Positions 1 to 8,445 of a stretch of 20,359 nt of DNA are shown here, one piece after another. Location of the stretch: assembly GCA_002751075.1 (NCBI GenBank), contig NAOQ01000002.1, positions 214,270-234,628 on the forward strand, read 5' to 3'. Under the pieces are notes generated by a model. It saw only the letters and a program-made list of their open reading frames with translations. It ran no database searches and was not told the origin of the DNA. The first letter of the stretch is position 1; every line of letters starts with the position of its first letter. The position numbers were made by a program, and so were the translations under genes. The DNA comes from Ichthyophonus hoferi. Lineage: Eukaryota > Opisthokonta > Ichthyosporea > Ichthyophonida > Ichthyophonidae.

Positions 1-525
1 AACCTGCAAGTCAACTAGATTGGTACTATATACTATAAATATATATATACTATACATGTAGCTATAGAAAAGGAATAGAGTCCGAGAGAGAAACACACCA
101 AGAGGAGAGTAAAAGTAATATAAGAATTTTATAATAACGGTCTCTCTTTCTTACTCTCTCTCTATCACTACATATATCTGAGCGTATAACACAAACAGAA
201 CACAAGAAAAAAACAAGAAAAAAAAAAATACTTATTAACATGGAGAAACGAGTAATCAAATAACCATATCTGTATCTACACATACATATATACAAATATA
301 ATAATCGATTTAACCTGACTTCCATATGTCCATCTATCCATTATTAGAAGACATATTTCAAATATAATATCTGACTAAGTTATATTTTCCAGCCCCATAT
401 CTCACCCTCTCTCATTTATGACGACTTCTTATTATAACTATAACATCATTATTTAATAAAATGTATATGTATATGCATGTATGTGTGTATATATATTAAT
501 TAATTTATTACTTTTACAATCTTAC

Positions 526-2155
526 CATGTGATTTGTTCTTCAGGTATGGAAAAGATTGTGGTTGTTTTACGACCACCTGTAATATAACAAGTTATTAAG
601 CACCTAATATTATTATACATCAAACATTATTAATTATTACTATTATGGTTTATTAATATTTACAGAGAAATTGTATTACCTTCATTATATTATCATAGGC
701 TTTCTTGCTTCAAATGTACATTGGATGACTTATAGTACTGTATAATACGAATATATCCTATTACTTATTCATTATTATTATATAACTACATAAGATAAAC
801 ACTTACTATATTTTAATCTCAAAAATATCTACTCTCTGAAAAGCAGTGTATAGTATAGCACAGGTAGTGGTACATCACAGTTTATCACAACATTTATACC
901 AACATATTATACTATTCCATAATGGAGTATGGGTACTGGTATATTCCAGTTTATCATGGCCATTATAATTTATTTTTATTCTTTAGTCATAACATCTGTG
1001 TATTTATTGCTGAAACAACATCAGCATATTCACAATAGGATTTTTTTATATTTCAATTTTAAGTCGATATCACTTTAACTATAGCCCAATAACATTACAT
1101 TCTATTCTTCATGCACTCATAAACACACACATACCTATACATACATATACATATCATTACTCACACTAACGTATACCTAATTACAAAGATGGTGTGGATT
1201 AATCCCGCCCTACCCTACGCCACCCGTTACTATGACAACCATATAATTTTAATGTCGCTCACCAGTTGAAGCTTGGGAACAACGCCGACATCTTACCTCC
1301 GTAAAAATAATTCGTTTTTGTTCACTGGTCTCTGTAGTAATAGTAAAATGCTATAGTAATATAACAATAAACGATTATTTATTCAAATACTAGCTCTATA
1401 TGATATTTGATTAATGAATTATAATAATTACACCGGAAACATCAATGTATTCCTTTGTTACTATAGATTAGACCAATATGTATATATGAATAGGCCACTA
1501 CAATTGTGGTATTGCAAGCATAGTAACAAGGATTTTAGATAAGAATATAAGAATATAAGATTTTATGTAGTGACTGATGAGACGATGAGACATGAAGCAT
1601 GAGAAACATACCAGTGTTTGATTGGTGAACTAAAGCTTCAAAGGCCTCGCCACCCTGTCAAGAAAAGATACTGTTAGAGAAATAAATTGAAACAGTACAA
1701 ATATAAAGAACAAGATGTGATGTTAAATGGGAAAATGGTAAATTAGTAAGAAACATGGAAGGAAAGGAAAGGGGTAGAATAGAGAGTGAAGGAGTATAGG
1801 TATGTATTGATGTATTTATTGTATTTATTAAAGACAAATAGAATGGGGGAGGAGTGTAAAGATAGATGATAATAGAAAAAGATGTATATACTATAAAGAG
1901 AGGATAGATCTTAAGAAATAAGAGAAGGGAGAGGAAGAATATAAATAACATTAAAGTATACCAAAGTAATGAATAATGAAACGATAAATAAGTTGGGTAA
2001 ATAGGTGTGGTAGTATAAGATGTTGTGTGATGAGTAAAGAATATAACAGCAAAACAATACTTAACAGAGGGAAGGTTATATTTGACAGCCATGTCAATGA
2101 GCCAATCTACCTGATCGGGACATAGTGTCCATTCTCTTTCTATTCTACATGTCAT
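526..2155 (-). CDS. Unrecognised small CxxC protein gene, 3' end off window
   Basis: Four exons fit by phase: 2155-2066, 1654-1612, 1331-1263 and 577-526. The next exon would begin with the AG/GTT acceptor at positions 3-5, which sits at the left window edge. The joined product starts MTCRIEREWTLCPDQVDWL, continues with KYNLPS, GGEAFEALVHQ, RIIFTEVRCRRCSQ, then GGRKTTTIFSIPEEQ. The first part looks like two short amphipathic helices. CRRC could bind zinc if a second pair of cysteines follows beyond the window. ATG at 2155 has A at -3 and an in-frame TAA shortly upstream, so I take it as the start, but a splice acceptor at TGTAG (2143) could also open this exon. I do not recognise the family and assign no function. 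Confidence 0.6.
1226..1239. promoter_or_regulatory. RFX X-box-like motif
   Basis: GTTACTATGACAAC on the plus strand fits the RYYNYYATRRNRAC X-box consensus on both strands. It lies in an unusually GC-rich patch (about 1195-1310) that includes exon 3 of the unnamed gene and the following intron, next to GGGTGGC and GGGCGGG-like elements on the minus strand. Function is unproven. Confidence 0.4.
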
Positions 2156-2731
2156 GTTATGTTATATGTTTTTGGTTGCCATAAATTTACACCTACAGCA
2201 AGAGTTAATGGTTACTAGGGACCCGTTTTATATGGTTGTATAGATACATATGGTACATATATTATATACTACTATTATATACACCAATATCCTTAATAAG
2301 ATCTATAAAAATGATATTATGTTCTGCTAATATAGACCTATTGTAGCTCATAGCATACTACCCCTCCAAAATAACAAAACATAACTAGTACATACCCATA
2401 CGAATAAAGTATGTGATATATAAGATATATATGCCGCCAAAATTCAATCATTCTTATCAGTATATATTGCTATTGTGCAATCAAAGTGTACCCGTGTAAA
2501 GCTCTTTCAAGTGCAGTTATAATAGTAATACTATAATATATGTATCGAAATGAAGAATAGTTGTAGTTTATAACTGGGTGCAATCACTACCTAACCGAGG
2601 TATTCAACTATTACTTAGTCTCCACACCTTATGTACTGTTAAATTACATTACATTATTAATTTACTTGACACACTTGAGTTTTTGGTAGGTATAGCCTAT
2701 TAGCCTACGGCATGAATCTAGCTATTACCAA

Positions 2732-2737
2732 TTTATT
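2732..2737 (-). terminator. Candidate poly(A) signal for BAG1 transcripts
   Basis: AATAAA on the minus strand is the first canonical hexamer I find downstream of both BAG1 stops (about 590 and 720 bp away). In AT-rich DNA such hexamers are common, so this is weak evidence. Confidence 0.3.
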
Positions 2738-3223
2738 AATAATTAATATACAACAAAGGACAGGTTAAGTATCATACTACCGCTTATTCTTAACCAGTAA
2801 GAAATAAGGCTGCAAGAGAAGGGGCGTTCATTAAAAATGGATATATCATACTATATTAATGAATTAATGAACGAATAATTATTTATAATTAAAACCATAT
2901 TATCAACTACGCTGGTTAAAAACAGACCCAATATTGTCAACGTTGATTATTTAACTCAATATACTGAGTTAGGTCCAATCGACCAATACGTTTACCTAAT
3001 GTGTTTGTATAGGTCTGGATATACGTTGTTGTAATTTAATAAAAATAAACGAGCACAAATGTGTATAGTTATGTGTAATGGCAGTGAAAGATGATAGCTG
3101 CGCATATAGGTGGGGCCATGTACAACCGAATAATTAGAGTTATCTTGGTATATAATATATATGGGGTAGTATGCATGTATATGTCATGGGCTATAAGAAG
3201 AAATCGAGTCATAGAAGACAATT

Positions 3224-3242
3224 ATATATATATATATATATA
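3224..3242. repeat. TA dinucleotide run
   Basis: A perfect TA run about 80 bp beyond the distal BAG1 stop. Confidence 0.9.
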
Positions 3243-3295
3243 TCTTTCGTGTATTGACTACCTGTCAGTGTTTTTCACTTAGAGTATAAGAATTT

Positions 3296-3559
3296 TAAGC
3301 AATTCCAGTCACACTAGCACTATTAATTTACAAGCTGTGTTTTTAAATGGTCGAGTAGACTTTCACATTGTTGGGCCTGTATGATAAGCTCCTTCCTGAT
3401 CTCCCTCCTGTTAATCCATAGCCAGTCTAAGCAATTCCAGTCACACTAGCACTATTAATTTACAAGCTGTGTTTTTAAATGGTCAAGTAGACTTTCACAT
3501 TGTTGGGCCTGCATAATAAGCTCCTTCCTGATCTCCCTCCTGTTAATCCATAGCCAGTC
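3296..3559 (-). repeat. 132-bp tandem duplication of BAG1 last exon
   Basis: The units 3296-3427 and 3428-3559 are adjacent and differ at only three positions, all inside the coding part. Each unit contains about 20 bp of intron with the acceptor, the full 85-nt coding exon and 27 bp past the stop. There is no poly-A tract, target-site duplication or inverted end, so a simple unequal exchange or replication slip is more likely than transposition. Confidence 0.95.
3323..3407 (-). CDS. BAG1: Second copy of BAG1 terminal coding exon
   Basis: This is an 85-nt exon, intact with acceptor AG, phase 2 entry, 27 codons and TAA. It lies 132 bp downstream of the first copy in transcript direction. It differs from the copy at 3455-3539 at three bases. 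Two changes are silent (a Leu codon and an Ile codon), and one swaps Ile for Met at residue 177. Because each copy ends in a stop, they could only be used as alternatives. The proximal copy is the likelier default because it comes first and has a better branch-site candidate. Confidence 0.8.
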
Positions 3560-5824
3560 ATTGGTTAGTTCACTCTACAAAATATAGTCTAATATAATAA
3601 AATTTTCTTGAAGTACCATTAATATCTAAATTATTTAATACTGGGAACACACGTATTATCAGCTGTATACCTTTAAGTAGGCTAAAAAGAGCTAGAACAA
3701 AACTTTTAATTAGTAAAGATATATTCTAATTATCCATCTAAACTTTAGAATGTACATTTCTGATATGCACGAAAATAAAGGAAATAATTTATAAGCAATT
3801 AAAATAAAAATCTGATAGGGTGTATGAATATCAACAAAAGAAATGTTACAAAGCTGTGTTGATAGAGAAATGATGTGGGCTCACCCAAAGAATAACACAT
3901 TCATAATATAATAAATTATACATATCATATCATATCATGGCATACACTTATATCCTATAATACTGTCTTTAAGATGGCAAGTTCAAGCGGTAATATGCCA
4001 CTATGTGGGATATTTTTAATATAAACGGTTGAAATAATAGTCCATAAAATGATAATAAAATATAAGCCAATCATATATAATGTAGAATATATAAAATATT
4101 ATCGCATAGCAACCAAACCCAACTTACATTCTGGGCACAGACGTATCAATCGCCACCCCATCTACACTGATTTGGAACTTTAAGCATAGCTCGTTTTGCA
4201 ATAACCAGCGTTTATGCAAGGCAGCATACTCCATAGATATACATTCTCTCTGTATCCACCAAGGCTATATGTTAGTATATAGTATATAGTACATAGCATA
4301 TAGTATATGGTATAATATATGACAACAGATATATAATAATATCATTACCCTATTTATTTTTCTGTACTAACTACAGTGGATTAGTAATTATTACATTGCG
4401 CCTTTCATGGCCTTATTTTTTTTCTCTTCTAATCTATTGCCTAGTCAATAAACACACACAAACATATTTACTAAGTGTTTTTACATAGCTTTAAGTTGTG
4501 TCATCCAATGATAATAGTGAGAGTAATAATGTTTTTTGTTAGGAAAATGAAGAGTAACATCAATAACCAATAACATTGGAATTTCTAGCAAATAATAAAA
4601 TAACAGGCACGTCATATTGACGTCAATAGCAGTAAGGATAATTATAATTACAAGTCATTGTATATGTAAGCAGGTGTAGATGAAAGAATAGCAGAAAAAA
4701 GAAAGAGAAACTGGAAAAAGAAAATAGAAGAAATTGAGAGATAGGGAAAAGGAGTTAAACAAAGAAGAACAGAAAACAAGGCAATACGGTATAACATAAT
4801 ACAACATACTATAATACAATACACCATACATACCTTTATACAATCAGCAATATCTTCCTTCAGTATTTCAACATTATTTGTTATTTCTGCTACACTCTTT
4901 TGCAGATCTTCAAATTTTTTAAACCCCGTGTTGACCACGCAGTCTTTCTTCTTCCCAGCCACTACCAGTTTACTGTGATCAACTAAACCACACTGGGCCA
5001 GTGTACAATCCGGCTTCTTACTAATGTTACGACCTGTTTAAAATTTAAAGTACCAGGGTAACCAGTTGTATTGAGTTAGAAAATTAAGTGTATATTAATA
5101 TATTTTTATTTGTAAGATACAAACCCACATAAGCATATATCTGGCAAGTAAGGACCAATGACAGAAAAAGAAAAAGAGAGAGAGAACTGGTAAAACTAAA
5201 TAATCTAGTATCAATATCTGATGACAATCTTGGTGCATTCGCTTTAACACCACAGTAACCATAACCATAATAAGAACTTGGCAACACCTATAAAGTCAAC
5301 ATCGGCCTAAGGTTACCTTTATGGCGTATGATTTGAGACTCGGCGGGTATGCAGAGTAATGAGGCTACAAACATCTGTAAATCTTCCACAGTTGCGTAAG
5401 GTGGGAAGCGAAAGGAATAGGCGTCCTCTGGATTGGTGGCTGAAGATATGGAAAGCAAACATGTGAGAAATAGCTTGGGGTAGTTCATAAAAAATATAGT
5501 GTAGGTGTATAGTTGTATAATGCAGGCAATAAAAAACGGAGCTAGGAAGCATCTAGGGTGAGGAAATAAATAGGTTTGGGGGTGATGTTAAAGTGAGAAG
5601 AATAAATAAAGAAATAGGAGTTATAAAAAGAATCATATATATGCATATCTATGACAGACATAATATACTCTAGAGTATAAGGAAACTCTAGCATGCAAAA
5701 ACTTAACGTTTAAATGCTGAAAAACGAGGTCAGGAGTAAGAATGAACACATGAAAAGGGGAAGGCTTACGTGACAACTCACCATGATGAACCGAAAGGGT
5801 GATAGTTTCAGTGCTGTCTGACAT
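3455..5824 (-). CDS. BAG1: BAG1-like Hsp70 cochaperone (ubiquitin-like + BAG)
   Basis: Exons in transcript order are 5824-5782, 5439-5317, 5033-4834, 4264-4128 and 3539-3455, totalling 588 nt or 195 residues (human short isoform is about 230). All phases agree. Residues 1 to about 85 form a divergent ubiquitin-like domain ending in KLVVAGKKKD, matching human RVMLIGKKNS, with RHKGRNI in place of FKGKSL. Residues 93-122 (FKKFEDLQKSVAEITNNVEI) match human [20 protein letters not shown], the first BAG helix. Exons 4 and 5 supply helices 2 and 3 (MEYAALHKRWL; IRKELIIQAQQ). The family binds the Hsp70 ATPase domain and promotes ADP release. By eye, R172 and Q180 align with the human Arg and Gln that contact Hsc70. 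The ATG has A at -3. The last exon is duplicated, so the transcript may instead end at 3323. Confidence 0.88.
3564..3569 (-). promoter_or_regulatory. Candidate branch site before proximal BAG1 last exon
   Basis: ACTAAC on the minus strand ends about 24 bases before the acceptor of the proximal terminal exon and matches the animal/yeast branch consensus. It lies just outside the duplicated unit, so the distal copy lacks it. Confidence 0.45.
4271..4320. repeat. Degenerate TATAGTA repeat in BAG1 intron 3
   Basis: Successive AGTATAT, AGTACAT and AGCATAT-type units lie next to the acceptor of BAG1 exon 4, so variation here could affect the polypyrimidine-poor acceptor. Confidence 0.8.
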
Positions 5825-7290
5825 GGTGTATATTACTGTTCTTCTACGTAATGTTTATTGAAAGTTAAAAAAAATTAAAAAAAAATGATACGGTAAAACA
5901 ATAAACAACAACAACAATAGATGTTTAACGGGAGCGTGTGTGATGCAGTAATCCAGGTTGCAAACCAGAGTTGAGAACTAACTTGTATATGAAAGTTAAC
6001 CCTATCATATACTCTTCATAAAATTAAATGGATATATATTATTGGTAACATTATGAGTAGCGCATACCGCATACAAGCTTACTATTGGTTGGCACACATT
6101 TAATTGACATTCAAATGCTTGATGATCAGTGGATACCATATTGGAGCTGTATTCCAAAGCCAATAAACTGTTAAAACCGGGATATTTAATTAATTTGGGT
6201 GTATTTGATATTGTATTGGACAGGTCAGGTCAGTCTAGTTGCAATTTAACAATAAATAAAGTAATATATGCTATATATTCATTCACCTTAATTTATATAC
6301 TATATGTACAATTATGATAACTTAGTAATATAGTAATATTTATTACTATTGTAAATTTTATGTTTATTTTTGGACTCTTTGTCAGGGTTAAGTATGTAGC
6401 CGTTGTTGCAACCGCAAATTACAGCAACCTTATTACAGTACCCTAGAAATATAACGATTGTGATAGTAAGTGAATTAAGGTTTCTTAGGTTTTCTTTACT
6501 AATAAACTGGTACTGGAAGCCAGAATATATTATATATATACCAACTCTGATAAATATCACAGCATTATTAGAATAAATTCTATTGTACATATATAGGTAA
6601 CAAGATCATACACTTATACAGAAAGAACATATAATCTGATCATAAGAGCTATTAGAACTTACTAAACATGCTAAGACTGCCAATTTATTTTTCCTTATAT
6701 TGCAAACCCTAATATATGTATGCATTAACATGTATACGCATCAATATATACTTCCAGTATTAGAATATAGATAATAGACATAAGGTACCAATTATGGAAA
6801 TATGTAACAACATACACAACTAATTGTATAATTCAATGTAATTATTTTCCCTTTTTTATTTCAAAATTTAACTCAGTACATCTCCTGGTAGAGTATCTTT
6901 TACGGATTTAGAGTATCTATTTCGGCCTATGAATTAATTATCTCGCCTATGTTTAGGGTGGCAGCTGTTTATTGTAAACAGAGAATTTAGGATAAAACTT
7001 TTAGTTTCTTTTCAATATAATTACAGAATCAAAAGCCCCTCATTTGCGGCAGATAGAACCTTTTCACATTTTACAAATATAGCATTTTGTATTTTGAATG
7101 CTTCAAAACCCCGCATTAAATAAATAAGTAATTATAACTATAGTTACTTTGTATGTTGTATATGTAGTTATATTGGACGTATACTCAAATCGTACCGACG
7201 TTCTACCCAGTCTTACTTGATTTAATTCCAGCAATGGGCACATAATTATATAGTAAAAGCGTATCCATATATGAAACTATTTATCATTGC

Positions 7291-7341
7291 TATTATTATT
7301 TTGATTATTATGATTATTATTGTTATTATTATTTTTATTAC

Positions 7342-7374
<33 letters not shown>
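7291..7374. repeat. ATT microsatellite
   Basis: An imperfect run of TAT/ATT triplets becomes perfect over its right half. It produces a meaningless Ile-rich open frame on the plus strand. Confidence 0.95.
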
Positions 7375-7835
7375 TCAATCAATTTCTCTAAATCCTAACA
7401 TAACCAGTAGTAGTTACCTGTATCTTACCATTGTAGCTCAACATACGTTCACTTTAGAGCCTCCGTAATATCCAATCTGGCTACCAACAAAAGCTGCATC
7501 CATGTATTTTATTTCCCTATACTTGGAGCTTAGGTTGCACAATTTTACTTCATTCTTATAAATTTTCTTAAACTTTTAACCATTAAGCATCTTATATATT
7601 TATAACAATTCAGTACATGATAATATATAACTAAATTCTCATGTCTCACTTTGTGGGTATGATTATTTTAACTCTGCTAAATATCCATCACATTATTGGA
7701 ATGATTTATGTGCTTGATTTATGTGGCCAATATGTATAGGTCACTGGGTCAATGAGAGGATAGATCTCTATTGTGAAGGCAATTGGGTTGGCCTGTAGAT
7801 TAGTAGTTATAAAAGCAGTAAGTAGGGAAATATGA

Positions 7836-7841
<6 letters not shown>

Positions 7842-7867
<26 letters not shown>

Positions 7868-7880
7868 GATATAGATATAG
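7842..7880. repeat. AT dinucleotide run grading into GATATA
   Basis: About twelve AT units are followed by three copies of a TAGATA-like unit. It lies in the spacer between BAG1 and MTRR. Confidence 0.95.
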
Positions 7881-8228
7881 AGGTGGTATTTATGGCCCCT
7901 GATAATCATTACTATTAGATAAGGAGACGACTGAAGATGACTAATGAGGTATTGGATTTTAATAGTAACATCGAAGTCTCATCTACTGTGATGAACACAT
8001 TTTAAGAGGTATACTTGAGGAAATAACTATATTAGTTAATGGCAATACTTTGTAGATGTAATAATAAAGGTTTAAGTATACCAAAAAGTTTTCTATCTAT
8101 AATGGATTTTATGCTATCTTAATCACGAATATATAAGTGAATGACTAAACAAATCATAATACACTAGGTGAATCTAATAAGATTAATCGCCAATAATCGC
8201 ACATATTTACAGATATTTCACTTTAAAA

Positions 8229-8234
8229 TTTAAT
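8229..8234 (-). terminator. Candidate poly(A) signal for MTRR
   Basis: ATTAAA on the minus strand lies about 210 bp past the MTRR stop and is the nearest recognised hexamer variant I find. Chance occurrence is likely in this composition. Confidence 0.25.
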
Positions 8235-8445
8235 TTTGAATATGTCAGTTATTACATCAACTATAAGAATATAAAACTGTAGTTCATATACCTAATTGGC
8301 TAATTTTACAGAGTCCACGCAGGAATATAAACACGTCATGGTAACTAACCACCTCACAGCCCAGTCTCCGGCCATATACAATTTAAACAGTCAATACTAT
8401 GATCACAGCCACCACCAAGGCTATAATATCTATGTAGTGTAGTGT

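Larger units (their letters stand above)
2156..3322. other. Intergenic spacer between unnamed gene and BAG1
   Basis: This AT-rich stretch has no convincing long gene. It holds a TA microsatellite near 3224-3242 and an 18-bp hairpin (AACTCA, six-base loop, TGAGTT) at 2953-2970. On the minus strand it also has an exon-like piece at 2743-2809 followed by AATAAA. The plus-strand open frame at 3091-3282 ends in the TA repeat and looks like chance. Confidence 0.6.
5825..8445. other. Intergenic spacer between BAG1 and MTRR
   Basis: This 2.6-kb AT-rich spacer should contain the BAG1 promoter (right after 5824) and the MTRR 3' UTR (left of 8446). It has an ATT-type microsatellite at 7291-7374 and an AT/GATA run at 7842-7880. 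A short inverted repeat at 6965-6981 (CTGTTTA, three bases, TAAACAG) resembles two opposed forkhead half-sites. Exon-like pieces at 6130-6223 and 7027-7123 (plus) and 6312-6442 (minus) are not strong enough to call genes. Confidence 0.6.

Noticed and set aside
393-460. A plus-strand terminal-exon look-alike (PHISPSLIYDDFLL, stop, AATAAA)
   Set aside because: No convincing upstream plus-strand exon lies in the window, and the piece is short. Strong acceptor-like sequence and AATAAA are common in this AT-rich DNA.
545-735. A plus-strand pair of exon-like pieces (545-579 and 666-735) reading VWKRLWLFYDH then LEIVLPSLYYH to a stop
   Set aside because: It overlaps, on the opposite strand, exon 4 of the unnamed gene, which has a better donor and chains in phase with three other exons. 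The plus-strand donor (GTAATA) is weak.
1189-1269. A 26-codon plus-strand open frame starting MVWINPALPYATRYYD
   Set aside because: It overlaps exon 3 of the minus-strand gene, has no splice support, and its composition comes from the GC-rich patch.
1658-2065. A long minus-strand open frame continuing past exon 1 of the unnamed gene
   Set aside because: Past the GTTAAG donor it turns into Tyr/Ser/Leu-rich low-complexity translation of purine-rich intron. The phase-0 acceptor at 1655 gives a sensible continuation.
7271-7468. A plus-strand Ile-rich open frame
   Set aside because: It is a translation of the ATT microsatellite.
7980-8000. A TGATGA box suggestive of a C/D snoRNA
   Set aside because: No CTGA D box at a suitable distance and no terminal stem were found.
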